DNA from: Gammaproteobacteria bacterium
GTDB lineage: Bacteria; Pseudomonadota; Gammaproteobacteria; Xanthomonadales; SZUA-36
Direction of reading: 5' to 3'
Length of the DNA stretch: 64,000 nt
NCBI GenBank assembly: GCA_021772935.1
Contig: JAJFLA010000056.1
Span: 124,001-188,000 of the forward strand
The notes under the pieces are model-generated. The model worked only from the letters and a program-made list of their open reading frames with translations, was not told the DNA's origin and ran no database searches. The translations under genes and the position numbers were made by a program. Shown piece after piece: positions 36,359 through 45,436 of the stretch (its first letter is position 1; every line of letters starts with the position of its first letter).

Positions 36359-38719
36359 ATGGCAAGCAAGGTAAAAAATACCAAATCGGTCCGACGTAAA
36401 CCTGCACGCAAAAAAACGGTCAATAAAAAGCCGGGATTGTTGCGGCGCCTGTTTCGTGTGTTATTGCTGTTGCTGGGTTTGGTGATTGGTTTGGGTGTAC
36501 CTTGGGTCATCTGGCTGGATATACAGGTCCGTGACGAATTTGAAGGTCGTCTGTGGGATGTGCCTAGCCGTGTATATGCACGTCCGCTCAGTATTTATAC
36601 AGGAAAACCTATTTCAAAAAACTCCCTGTTGCTTGAGTTGAAAGCTGCAGGTTATCGCCAGACAGCACAGGCAGTCGAACCCGGCAGTTATGCTGTTCAC
36701 GGTAATGATTTTGATATCAATCGCCGCGCCTTCATGTTTGATGACGGCATGCAGCCGACAACCCACTTTCGCCTGCAGTTGAGCAATGATGCTATCGCAA
36801 CACTAAATAGTGTGCCCGGCTCTGTCGACCTGGGTCTTGTGCGTTTGGACCCGGCTGAAATTGCCTCGATTTACCCTTTGCATGATGAAGACCGTACCCT
36901 GGTGGCCTTGCAGGATGTACCTGAGTTGCTGCTTACTGGGTTGCAAGCTGTCGAAGATCGACAGTTCAAACATCATCACGGCGTGGCGCTACGCAGCATT
37001 GCGCGCGCATTAGTGGCCAATGTGAAAGCGGGACGGGCGGTGCAGGGTGGAAGCACGCTGACCCAGCAATTAGTCAAAAACTATTTTCTGAGCAGCGAGC
37101 GAACACTGGTACGTAAGGCCAATGAAGCTGTCATGGCCGTATTGTTGGAATGGCATTACGATAAGGCGCAAATCCTGGAGGCCTATATCAATGAGATATA
37201 CCTTGGCCAGCAGGGGAGGCACGCCATTCATGGTTTTGGCCGCGCCAGCGAGTTCTATTTTAACCGCCCATTGCAGGATATTGAACCGCAACAGATTGCT
37301 TTGCTGGTTGGTATGGTGCGTGGTGCATCCTTATATAATCCAAGGCGAAATCCGCAACGTGCATTGCAGCGACGTGACCAGGTACTGGATATTTTTGGTA
37401 GCACCGGATTGATGACAGGTCATCAAATCAATACTGCAAAATCCTATCCACTCGGAGTTATTAACAAGCCACGTTCCGGTGCCAGTGTCTATCCGGCCTT
37501 TCTGGATCTGGTGCGGCGTCAGTTGAAGCGTGATTATCGCGCATCTGATTTGGGCAGTGAGGGGCTGAAGATTTTCACCACGCTCGCACCATCAGAACAG
37601 GAATATGCCCAACAGGCAGTGTCCATGGGCCTGGATGATTTACAACAACGTGGTTTACCCGCTGATTTGCAGGCTGCCCTGGTCCTTGCAGACGTCGCCA
37701 GTGGTGAGGTTAGGGCTCTTGTGGGTGACCGTGTAGCGGGGCGTAATGGATTCAATCGTGCACTGGACGCGCGCCGACAAATTGGCTCGGTCATCAAACC
37801 ACTGGTTTACCTCTTGGCACTGGAACACGTTGATGACTATAACCTGATTACACGAATTAAAGATGAGCCTGTGTCGCTGCGGCAAGCGGATGGAAGCTTA
37901 TGGTCACCAGCGAACTATGATCACAAGTCTCATGGTGAATTACCGCTTATGGATGCCCTGATTCGCTCATATAATCAGGCCACCGTAAAGGTCGGACTCA
38001 ATGTTGGCGTTGCCAACCTGATCCGTAAGATCAAACAACTGGGTGTTGATGTAGATATTCCGGCGGTACCTGCAACCTTGTTGGGTGCGGTCGAGTTGAC
38101 ACCGGTCGAAGTTACGCAGATTTACCAGTCATTGGCAGCAGGTGGCTACAGTGTACCATTGCGCTCAGTTACGGCTGTACTAACGCCGGAAGGCGACTTG
38201 CTAAGCCGTTATCCGCTACGGTTGAGGCCGCTGGAGCACCGGGAAGCAGTTGCATTGCTGAATTTTGCCCTAACCCAGGTGGTTGAGCAGGGCACTGCGA
38301 GAAACTTGCACGGTTTACTTGGAAATAACACATTGATTGCGGGAAAGACAGGTACAAGTAATGAACGACGTGACAGCTGGTTTGTCGGATATACACGTGA
38401 ACGTGTTGCTGTGTCGTGGGTGGGGCGTGACGACAATCGTCCAGCCGCTGTAACCGGGGGTAATGCAGCCATGCGAATTTGGGCAGGCTTATTTCAACAC
38501 TTACCCTTTGATGCCGTCGATTTACGTATGCCGGATGGTGCTAATTTTGTCTGGGTGGACAAACAACAACAGGCACTGACTGGGCCAACCTGTCCGAGGG
38601 CGGTGCAAATACCATTTATAGAAGGCACTGAACCGAAGGCAACCACAAAGTGCTTGGAAAAGCAGCTTGACAAGAACAGAAAATCTTTATGGAGAAAATG
38701 GTTTGAAGACAAAGACTAG
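36359..38719 (+). CDS. mrcB: Bifunctional penicillin-binding protein 1B
   Basis: PBP1b polymerises and crosslinks peptidoglycan. The 786-residue protein has a basic cytoplasmic tail, one membrane helix (about 28-50), a UB2H-like region, the GT51 domain with EDRQFKHHHG and QGGSTLTQQLVKNYFL, and the transpeptidase domain with the SVIK active-site serine (in RRQIGSVIKP), SYN and KTGTSN. The end overlaps the next gene. It starts 163 bp from the divergent glycosyltransferase, so both promoters lie in that interval. Confidence 0.97.
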   Translation: MASKVKNTKSVRRKPARKKTVNKKPGLLRRLFRVLLLLLGLVIGLGVPWVIWLDIQVRDEFEGRLWDVPSRVYARPLSIYTGKPISKNSLLLELKAAGYRQTAQAVEPGSYAVHGNDFDINRRAFMFDDGMQPTTHFRLQLSNDAIATLNSVPGSVDLGLVRLDPAEIASIYPLHDEDRTLVALQDVPELLLTGLQAVEDRQFKHHHGVALRSIARALVANVKAGRAVQGGSTLTQQLVKNYFLSSERTLVRKANEAVMAVLLEWHYDKAQILEAYINEIYLGQQGRHAIHGFGRASEFYFNRPLQDIEPQQIALLVGMVRGASLYNPRRNPQRALQRRDQVLDIFGSTGLMTGHQINTAKSYPLGVINKPRSGASVYPAFLDLVRRQLKRDYRASDLGSEGLKIFTTLAPSEQEYAQQAVSMGLDDLQQRGLPADLQAALVLADVASGEVRALVGDRVAGRNGFNRALDARRQIGSVIKPLVYLLALEHVDDYNLITRIKDEPVSLRQADGSLWSPANYDHKSHGELPLMDALIRSYNQATVKVGLNVGVANLIRKIKQLGVDVDIPAVPATLLGAVELTPVEVTQIYQSLAAGGYSVPLRSVTAVLTPEGDLLSRYPLRLRPLEHREAVALLNFALTQVVEQGTARNLHGLLGNNTLIAGKTGTSNERRDSWFVGYTRERVAVSWVGRDDNRPAAVTGGNAAMRIWAGLFQHLPFDAVDLRMPDGANFVWVDKQQQALTGPTCPRAVQIPFIEGTEPKATTKCLEKQLDKNRKSLWRKWFEDKD

Positions 38720-39200
38720 TGGTTTATGGTTATTGATTCTGCTGCTGGTTGCATGTAGCACTCAATCGCCAGCGCCGGTTGAAGATCGTGAGGTTAATGC
38801 TCGTGTCAGGGCCCCTGCCAATGAGGATAGTGCGGGTGTGCAAGTCTATTCACTGCAGAATCCGGCGGTGAAACAACTGACGGCGCTAGCCGGGGGTGCC
38901 GAACGTGCGGGTGATCTGGACCAGGCCAGCGACTACCTGGAACGGGCGTTGCGTATACAACCGCGAGACCCGCAATTGTTGCAACACATGGCAGAAATAA
39001 AGTTACAAAAAGAAGACTATCAACAAGCACTGAATTTTGCTGTCAGATCCTACGATATCGGCCCCCGGGTTGGTGAAATCTGTAGCAGGAACTGGCGTAC
39101 GATCAGTGTGGCAAGAGAGCACCTCAAGGATTTTAATGGCTCCAACGATGCCGAGGCTCGTGCGAGCCAATGTATGAACACACGACCAAAGGGGCTCTGA
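38703..39200 (+). CDS. Small TPR lipoprotein
   Basis: I start this at the TTG at 38703, inside the end of mrcB (17-bp overlap), with GGAG about ten bases upstream. The result is MKTKTSGLWLLILLLVAC, a textbook lipoprotein signal with lipobox LVAC. The mature 147-residue protein has one or two TPR units (DLDQASDYLERALRIQPRDP, then LQKEDYQQALNFAVRSYDI). A longer in-frame form from 38667 would lose the signal. Coupling to mrcB suggests a PBP1b-related envelope role, perhaps an outer-membrane partner, but this is inference. Confidence 0.75.
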   Translation: MKTKTSGLWLLILLLVACSTQSPAPVEDREVNARVRAPANEDSAGVQVYSLQNPAVKQLTALAGGAERAGDLDQASDYLERALRIQPRDPQLLQHMAEIKLQKEDYQQALNFAVRSYDIGPRVGEICSRNWRTISVAREHLKDFNGSNDAEARASQCMNTRPKGL

Positions 39201-41149
39201 GTAATACCATAGTGTCAGCTACAAAACAGACTAGTGCGCAGCTACTGGATTCAGGTGGGCCGTTTGAATCGGTTTTGTCCGGATTTGCCCCACGCCAGGA
39301 GCAATTACAACTGGCCGCCGCCATTGAGAAGACCATTGCAAGCGGTGGCGCGCTGGTGGCTGAAGCTGGAACCGGGATCGGCAAGACACTTGCCTATCTG
39401 GTGCCGGTACTCAAGGGTCGGGCACGAACCATCATATCGACCGGGACCAAGACGCTTCAAGACCAGTTGTATTTCCGTGATTTGCCAATGGTCAAAAAAG
39501 CACTGGGCAGCACGCTTAAAACAGCTCTCCTCAAAGGACGTGCAAATTACCTGTGTGTGTATCGAATGGAACAGGCCCGAAAAGATGGCAGACTGCCAAG
39601 CCGTGATTCGATAGCTGAGCTGGAGGCCATCAGGCAATGGGCACCCGTCAGTACTGACGGTGACCTTTCGATATCGACGGTGATTGCCGAAGACAGTGAG
39701 TTGTGGCCGCTGGTGACTTCCACGAGCGACAATTGTCTCGGCTCTGATTGTCCGGATTTTGAAGCTTGTTTTGTTGCTTCGGCGCGGCGTGAGGCACAGG
39801 AGGCTGATGTGGTGGTGGTTAATCACCACCTTTTATTTGCAGATATGGCAATCAAACACGGTGGCTTCGGTGAGGTTTTGCCCGGAGCATCAGTATTTAT
39901 AGTCGATGAAGCGCACCAGGCACCCGAAACGGCCTCGCAGTTTTTTAGTGCGTCCCTGTCAGTCAAACAAATCTCCGACTTGTGTCGAGACGTGTTGTCT
40001 GAAGCAGCAGAAACCAGTGGCGGTATGGCCGCTGTGCGTGATGAAGTGGCCCATTGCCGCCAGATAATCAAGGAATTTCAGCTTGTGTGTAATGACCACC
40101 TGGAGGACCGTGGTAGCTGGGATGAGATGTTGAACCATTCAGCGGTCAGAAATGTCTTGCAGGCATTAGACAGTGCAGTTGCTGGTTTAAAGCCGGTCGT
40201 CTTGCCATTGCAAGGTGCCAGTCGGGGCATGGATGCCTGTGTACAGCGTCTCGCCGAAGTTCAAGCACATTTTGACCATCTTGACAAACCGGTTCCCGAT
40301 ACAGAAGTGCGTTGGTTTGAGCGTCGTGGACGGGGTGTTTCAATTCATTCCACGCCTTTGGATATCTCGAATTTGTTTTCCAGTTATTGTGAGCAACTGG
40401 ATGCCGCGTGGATATTTACCTCCGCAACCTTGTCTGTCAATGGTGGTTTTGATCACTTCGTCCAGGCCTTAGGCTTGCAGGACGCCGATACACTGAATCT
40501 GGATTCGCCCTTCGACTACGAAAATCAAGCACTGTTGTGGTTGCCGAACTCCTTGCCGGAGCCACGTGAATCATCTTTTGTTCCTGCGCTGCTGGAACAG
40601 GTACGACCGGTGCTTAAAGCCAGCCAGGGCCGTGCTTTTATGTTGTTCACATCACACCGGGCTTTAAAACAAGCTGCGGAGTTGCTGGCAGACAGTATTG
40701 ATCACCCTTTGTTCGTGCAGGGCGACATGCCCCGTAGCATGCTGCTCGATAATTTTCGGAAGTCGGGTGATGGCATTCTGCTGGGGTCTGCCAGCTTTTG
40801 GGGTGGCGTGGATGTCATGGGTGACGCCTTGTCCCTGGTAATTATCGATAAATTACCGTTTGCACCACCCAATGACCCGGTCATGGTTGCACGCAGTAAT
40901 CAGTTGAGACAGCATGGCGGTAACCCATTCATGGAATTATTTTTACCACAGGCAGTCATTGCCCTCAAACAGGGTGCGGGTCGCCTGATACGTGATATCA
41001 ACGACCGTGGCGTGTTGGTGATTTGTGACCGTAGGTTGAATACCAAGGGTTATGGCAGCGTTTTTCTGGAAAGCCTGCCACCCATGCAACAAACATCGGA
41101 CCGGGACCGTGTAGTGGAGTTTTTTGAAAATGAATTTGCTCGCAATTGA
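39170..41149 (+). CDS. yoaA: DinG-family ATP-dependent DNA helicase YoaA
   Basis: This 659-residue XPD-like helicase has Walker A in AEAGTGIGKT, four iron-sulfur-cluster cysteines (ANYLCVYR, NCLGSDCPDFEAC), DEAH in VDEAHQAPE, and a C-terminal motif VI with QGAGRLIRD. The E. coli homologue acts with HolC in repair of replication forks. The adjacent tsaB, overlapping by 20 bp, matches the E. coli yoaA-tsaB neighbourhood and favours YoaA over DinG. The start at 39170 overlaps the upstream lipoprotein gene by 31 bp; a GTG 42 bases downstream is an alternative. Confidence 0.92.
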   Translation: MYEHTTKGALSNTIVSATKQTSAQLLDSGGPFESVLSGFAPRQEQLQLAAAIEKTIASGGALVAEAGTGIGKTLAYLVPVLKGRARTIISTGTKTLQDQLYFRDLPMVKKALGSTLKTALLKGRANYLCVYRMEQARKDGRLPSRDSIAELEAIRQWAPVSTDGDLSISTVIAEDSELWPLVTSTSDNCLGSDCPDFEACFVASARREAQEADVVVVNHHLLFADMAIKHGGFGEVLPGASVFIVDEAHQAPETASQFFSASLSVKQISDLCRDVLSEAAETSGGMAAVRDEVAHCRQIIKEFQLVCNDHLEDRGSWDEMLNHSAVRNVLQALDSAVAGLKPVVLPLQGASRGMDACVQRLAEVQAHFDHLDKPVPDTEVRWFERRGRGVSIHSTPLDISNLFSSYCEQLDAAWIFTSATLSVNGGFDHFVQALGLQDADTLNLDSPFDYENQALLWLPNSLPEPRESSFVPALLEQVRPVLKASQGRAFMLFTSHRALKQAAELLADSIDHPLFVQGDMPRSMLLDNFRKSGDGILLGSASFWGGVDVMGDALSLVIIDKLPFAPPNDPVMVARSNQLRQHGGNPFMELFLPQAVIALKQGAGRLIRDINDRGVLVICDRRLNTKGYGSVFLESLPPMQQTSDRDRVVEFFENEFARN

Positions 41150-41798
41150 AACGGCAACAGAGACCTGCTCTGTCGCTTTATCCATTAATGCTGAGGTTAT
41201 TGAACGATACCAGCACGCGCCAAGACAGCACGCTGAATTGTTGCTGCCCTGGGTTGACTCTGTATTGGCTGAAGCGGGTGTCGGCTTTTCATCACTCGAT
41301 GCCATCGCATTCAGTCGTGGTCCAGGGAGTTTTACCAGTTTGCGTATTGGCATCGGCGTTGTACAAGGCTTGGCGTGGGCCTCTGATTGCCCGGTCGTAC
41401 CTGTTTCCAGTCTCGCCGCCACCGCGCAAACCGCGGTCAGTGAAGGAATCAAATCAGCACTGGTCGCGCTGGATGCACGTATGAATGAGGTTTTCACGGC
41501 CACCTTTGAAACCAATAGAAATGGAATCATGCTTTTAGTCGATACAGAAAGGGTCTGTAGCCCAGAGAAGGTTGAACGGCCTGTTAATTCTGAAACCTAC
41601 GGTATTGGCATTGGTTTTGATCGCTACCCGGCCTTGCATACCCTGGCAGGAACTCTTGTGGGTATACAATCTGACATCTGGCCGAAAGCATCCTCTGTAC
41701 TCAAGCTGGCGGAAGTTTGGCTACAAACCAATGAGGCTCTACCTGCGGAGCTGGCACAACCTGTATACCTCAGGGACAATGTTGCAAAAAAGAATTAG
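41130..41798 (+). CDS. tsaB: tRNA threonylcarbamoyladenosine biosynthesis protein TsaB
   Basis: TsaB is the scaffold partner of TsaD and TsaE in making t6A37 on ANN-decoding tRNAs. From the ATG at 41130 (MNLLAIETATETCSVAL) it has 222 residues, with the ASKHA-fold features SRGPGSFTSLRIG and DARMNEVF. The start lies within the last codons of yoaA, with TGGAG upstream. The end overlaps the convergent LysE-type gene by 4 bp, leaving no room for a conventional terminator. Confidence 0.96.
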   Translation: MNLLAIETATETCSVALSINAEVIERYQHAPRQHAELLLPWVDSVLAEAGVGFSSLDAIAFSRGPGSFTSLRIGIGVVQGLAWASDCPVVPVSSLAATAQTAVSEGIKSALVALDARMNEVFTATFETNRNGIMLLVDTERVCSPEKVERPVNSETYGIGIGFDRYPALHTLAGTLVGIQSDIWPKASSVLKLAEVWLQTNEALPAELAQPVYLRDNVAKKN

Positions 41799-42412
41799 TT
41801 TACTAATCCATTGCTTAGCACACGCACTGCCAGTGCGATCAGAATCACGCCAAAAGCTCGCTCGACCCATATGACGTTTTGTTGTAACCGTGCTAACCAA
41901 CGTGGGTTGGAGAATGACCATACGACAACCATGTACCAGGCCATATCAATGACCATGGCAGTGGATGCATAGGTAAACTTTTCCAACCAGGATGTTTCAC
42001 TACCAATTACCTGGCTAAACAGGGCGATAAAAAACAGTGCAATCTTTGGGTTTAAAAAAACCACGAGAAAACCGTCACGTGCGGCGCTACCCGTAGTAGG
42101 AGGGTCTGCCAGCATGGCTTTGGAAGTAGTAGCTGCCCGCAGCGCGTTGATGCCCATCCACAGCAGGTAACCGGCACCACCCCATTGCAGCGTGGTAAAT
42201 AACACCTGAGATGCGGTAATCATAACCGCAATACCCGAAATGCATAACAGGGCGTAAAGCCCGACACCCAGCCCATGGCTTATCGCCGCTATAAGCCCTA
42301 CCTGACGACCGCCACTAAGTGTTTGTTTGAGTACAACAGCCAGAGACGGGCCTGGAGACATGGCACCAAGCAGGCAAATGGAAACTACTGTTAACCATAT
42401 TGCAATCGTCAT
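41795..42412 (-). CDS. LysE/RhtB family amino acid exporter
   Basis: A 205-residue inner-membrane protein with about six hydrophobic segments and the family signature GAMSPGPSLAVVLKQTLSGGR near the N-terminus, followed by GYLLWMGINALR and FLNPKIALFF. RhtB/LysE proteins export amino acids or related compounds; the substrate is unknown. It is monocistronic and divergent from the fatty-acid hydroxylase gene that opens the sphingolipid region. Confidence 0.9.
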   Translation of the reverse strand: MTIAIWLTVVSICLLGAMSPGPSLAVVLKQTLSGGRQVGLIAAISHGLGVGLYALLCISGIAVMITASQVLFTTLQWGGAGYLLWMGINALRAATTSKAMLADPPTTGSAARDGFLVVFLNPKIALFFIALFSQVIGSETSWLEKFTYASTAMVIDMAWYMVVVWSFSNPRWLARLQQNVIWVERAFGVILIALAVRVLSNGLVN

Positions 42413-42632
42413 AGCTTATGAGTGTGCGGCAATATCAACACAGATGCACCTACGAAGCTTGTGTTGAAAACACCAATCACGCGGCAATATCCAGGGTGCG
42501 TCGGTAATACTGATTCGATCAATTAGGATATAATGGTTGAAATCAGTGATAATGCATCAAGCAAACGTAGTTCAATCAACCCTTTTTCGGCTTATAAGCA
42601 AGGCTTGCAATGACAAGAGAGATTTATTGATT
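42413..42632 (+). promoter_or_regulatory. Leader of the hydroxylase gene with candidate -10 box
   Basis: TATAAT at 42529-42534 is a good -10 hexamer, but no clear -35 stands 17 bp upstream. The spacer also has an 11-bp direct repeat GCGGCAATATC (about 42426 and 42481). The longer reading of the hydroxylase from 42537 would start within the presumed initially transcribed region and is unlikely. Confidence 0.4.
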
Positions 42633-43274
42633 ATGAATGAAGGCCGCCTGCAACGAATACCGCCACATTTGGCGCCCCAAAAAGGGGAGATTCGCTTATT
42701 TAAAAACAAATTACTGGAGCGACTCAGCCGGATTTCACCACAAACGGTACTGGCGGTTTACCTTCCGATTATAGTGTTTTCTGTTTGGAAAAGTTTTGCG
42801 ATAGGTGTAAGTCCTCTGGTTTTCGGAGTTTTATTTTTGTCCGGTGTTATCTTTTGGACCTTGCTTGAGTTTGTCCTGCATCGCTATGCATTTCACTTTT
42901 TTCCGGTTGGAGATTTTCAGGTGCGTGTGCAGTTCCTGTTCCATGGAGTACACCACCAATACCCGAATGATAAGGATCGATTGGTGATGCCGGTGACTTT
43001 GAGTCTGCTGATCACCGCGTTACTGTTTTTACTATTTAGCGTAATTTTTGGAGAATTTGTTTGGGGTTTCTTTGTTGGGGTCACCTTGGGTTACCTGGCT
43101 TATGACATGACACACTACAGTATTCACCATATACGGGCACCGCGGAACGTTTACCTTAAAAGGCTTTGGAAGCACCACATGGACCACCACTACAGAGATA
43201 CCAATAAAGCTTATGGTGTATCTTCAGCGCTTTGGGATCATGTGTTTGGTACAATGCAAACGCAAAAAAAGTGA
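42633..43274 (+). CDS. Fatty acid / ceramide 2-hydroxylase (FA2H/Scs7 type)
   Basis: A 213-residue membrane di-iron enzyme of the fatty acid hydroxylase superfamily. The histidine boxes are LHRYAFHF, HGVHHQYPNDKDRLVMP, HYSIHH and HHMDHHYRD. The HGxHHxxPxDxxRLVMP string is that of eukaryotic FA2H/Scs7, which 2-hydroxylates the N-acyl chain of ceramides, rather than of carotenoid hydroxylases. Hydrophobic segments flank the boxes. From the ATG at 42633 the N-terminus is soluble and lacks the cytochrome b5 domain of the yeast enzyme. Placed at the head of a ceramide synthesis cluster, it probably hydroxylates ceramide or its acyl donor; sphinganine C4-hydroxylation is an alternative. Confidence 0.82.
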   Translation: MNEGRLQRIPPHLAPQKGEIRLFKNKLLERLSRISPQTVLAVYLPIIVFSVWKSFAIGVSPLVFGVLFLSGVIFWTLLEFVLHRYAFHFFPVGDFQVRVQFLFHGVHHQYPNDKDRLVMPVTLSLLITALLFLLFSVIFGEFVWGFFVGVTLGYLAYDMTHYSIHHIRAPRNVYLKRLWKHHMDHHYRDTNKAYGVSSALWDHVFGTMQTQKK

Positions 43275-43669
43275 CAGGGAATAGGTCGTGTGTCAGGTAT
43301 TTTGTTAGAATCGGGTCTATAACCAAAATTAAACGGTAATTTAATAATGAAGAACTAGCCCAAAAAATACTTGGGTTGGGTATAATTCGACATTATGATG
43401 TGAAGCTTGCATTGATCAAACAATTGCTGAGTTTGTTATCAATACGGTACCATTATTTAATAAGGGTGCAGAAAAAAGCAGGATGATTTACATTTAATTA
43501 ACGATTTTATAAGTTAAATCTGCGAAAATTGGTTTGATAAACGCAGGTGGGGAAGGCTTGGCTTGAATATTTTAATCAGACCTGATGCCATAACTTTAAA
43601 TTTAGAGGCCTACTTAGTGGTACTTAAATACTCTTTATTGAGTGCAAATTTCACAATGGTGTGTTGATC
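43275..43669 (+). other. AT-rich spacer before the acyl-ligase operon
   Basis: This 395-bp region, distinctly AT-richer than its neighbours, has no credible coding frame. It contains TATAAT at 43381-43386 without a well-placed -35, and an imperfect dyad built on TTGATC...GTTATCAA (about 43413-43442). It presumably holds the promoter and regulation of the ligase-reductase-ACP-SPT operon. Confidence 0.4.
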
Positions 43670-45436
43670 ATGAATCATATGAAACCAACTCCTGCCAACA
43701 CATCTTTGTCGGTAAAAATTACCCCGTACACCAATCTGGTGGATGCGCTTGAGTATGCGGCACAAGGTGATACCGGGTTTAACTTTTACGATGGCCGAGG
43801 TCACTTGTCTGCCGTTTTGCCATACTCGGAACTGCGTGACGAAGCCAAAGTGATTGCGCGCAAGTTACTTAGTCTTGGCTGTGAGCGCGGTGCACGGGTT
43901 GGAATTATTGCTGAAACAGAACCCATGTTTCACAGATTCTTTTTCGCCTGTCAGTACGCTGGTTTAATCCCCATTGCTTTACCGGCAGGAATACAACTGG
44001 GTGCCCATGGTGCTTATGTAAGTCAGGTTCGGCGCATGTTAAAAAGTTGTAGTGCCTCAATCGTGGTTGCGCCAGAGACACATGCAAACTTTATGACTGA
44101 AGCGGTTCAGGGTCTTGATTTGCTCATGGCCGGAACACAACAGGACTACGATGCTTTGCCAGAGGCTGATGTGGAATTTGTGCCTTTGGGTGCAGATGAT
44201 CCGGCCTATCTGCAATACACATCTGGCAGCACCAGTTTTCCGCGGGGTGTTGAAGTTACGCAAAAAACAGTATTGAACAACCTGATGGAAATCGCCCGTT
44301 ATGGGCTGAAGCTTGATTCCAATGACCGGTTTGTCTCCTGGTTGCCCTTTTACCATGATATGGGTCTTGTTGGGTTTGTGTTGGTTCCGCTGATTGGCCA
44401 GTTATCCGTGGACTATCTTGGTTCACGTACCTTTGCCATGAGGCCGAGATTGTGGCTGAAAATACTTTCAGATAATGGCGGTACAATTTCTTCCGCACCC
44501 ACATTTGGCTATGCTTTGTGTGCCAAGCGCCTTCGACCTTCCGATGTTGAAAATTATGATCTCAGTAATTGGCGGGCAGCCTGCGTAGGTGCCGAACGTA
44601 TTAATCCAGAGCCACTAAAGTTATTCGCCGACATACTTAAACCTAGCGGCTTTGATGAACGTGCATTTGTCGCCTGTTATGGTATGGCTGAATGTGTCCT
44701 GGCCACCAGTTTCGCGCCCTTGGGCGAGGGTCTGAATGTTGACGTGGTGGACAGAAAGCTGATGGCGATTACGGGTGAGGCCAGACCAACAGACTCAGAT
44801 TCTGTATCAGCCTCGTCTTATGTTGATTGTGGCAAACTCTTGCCAGGCTTTGAGTTTTCGATCCTGGATGATGACGGCAATGAACTTGAGGATCGTCACT
44901 GCGGCCACATACACCTCAAAGGCCCCAGCGTGATGCGTGGGTATTACAAAGATGAAGAATCCACGCGAAAAGTTTTATCGCTGGATGGTTGGTTAAATAC
45001 AGGTGATATTGGCTATCGGATTGGTCAACATGTGGTCATCACATCACGTAGCAAAGATGTCATTATCATCAAAGGGCGAAATATCTGGCCCTACGATCTC
45101 GAAGTACTGGCTGAAAAGACCTGTGGCGTCAAACACGGAGGTGTTGCTGCGTTCTCGGTCACTGATGAGCGTCAGGAGGAACAGGCAGTGATGGTGGTCG
45201 AGACCCGTGAAAAAGACACTGATAAACGTCAGCACATTGTTGAAGACATAAGTCGTTCCATCCATGCCTATTTTGGGATCAACGCACTTATTGACCTGAC
45301 CCCACGGGGAACATTGCCGAGAACCTCTTCCGGCAAACTATCCAGAACCCAGTCCAAGCAGGACTTTCTCGCACGCAAGACCTTGCAGGGTGTAGAAGAA
45401 TCAATGACGAGGGTTGCAAATAAGCAGCCTGCCTGA
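43670..45436 (+). CDS. aasR: Acyl-AMP ligase / acyl-ACP synthetase (AasR-like)
   Basis: A 588-residue adenylate-forming enzyme of the fatty acyl-AMP ligase group. The AMP-binding P-loop is YTSGSTSFPRG at 183-193, followed by WLPFYHDMGLVGF, typical of FAAL proteins. The C-terminal part has LNTGDIGY and the hinge region KDVIIIKGRNIWPYDLE. FAALs load acyl chains onto carrier proteins rather than CoA. In Caulobacter the equivalent gene activates fatty acids for the dedicated ACP used in sphingolipid synthesis; here reductase, ACP and SPT genes follow directly. The ATG at 43670 is preferred over an upstream GTG at 43661. Confidence 0.88.
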   Translation: MNHMKPTPANTSLSVKITPYTNLVDALEYAAQGDTGFNFYDGRGHLSAVLPYSELRDEAKVIARKLLSLGCERGARVGIIAETEPMFHRFFFACQYAGLIPIALPAGIQLGAHGAYVSQVRRMLKSCSASIVVAPETHANFMTEAVQGLDLLMAGTQQDYDALPEADVEFVPLGADDPAYLQYTSGSTSFPRGVEVTQKTVLNNLMEIARYGLKLDSNDRFVSWLPFYHDMGLVGFVLVPLIGQLSVDYLGSRTFAMRPRLWLKILSDNGGTISSAPTFGYALCAKRLRPSDVENYDLSNWRAACVGAERINPEPLKLFADILKPSGFDERAFVACYGMAECVLATSFAPLGEGLNVDVVDRKLMAITGEARPTDSDSVSASSYVDCGKLLPGFEFSILDDDGNELEDRHCGHIHLKGPSVMRGYYKDEESTRKVLSLDGWLNTGDIGYRIGQHVVITSRSKDVIIIKGRNIWPYDLEVLAEKTCGVKHGGVAAFSVTDERQEEQAVMVVETREKDTDKRQHIVEDISRSIHAYFGINALIDLTPRGTLPRTSSGKLSRTQSKQDFLARKTLQGVEESMTRVANKQPA

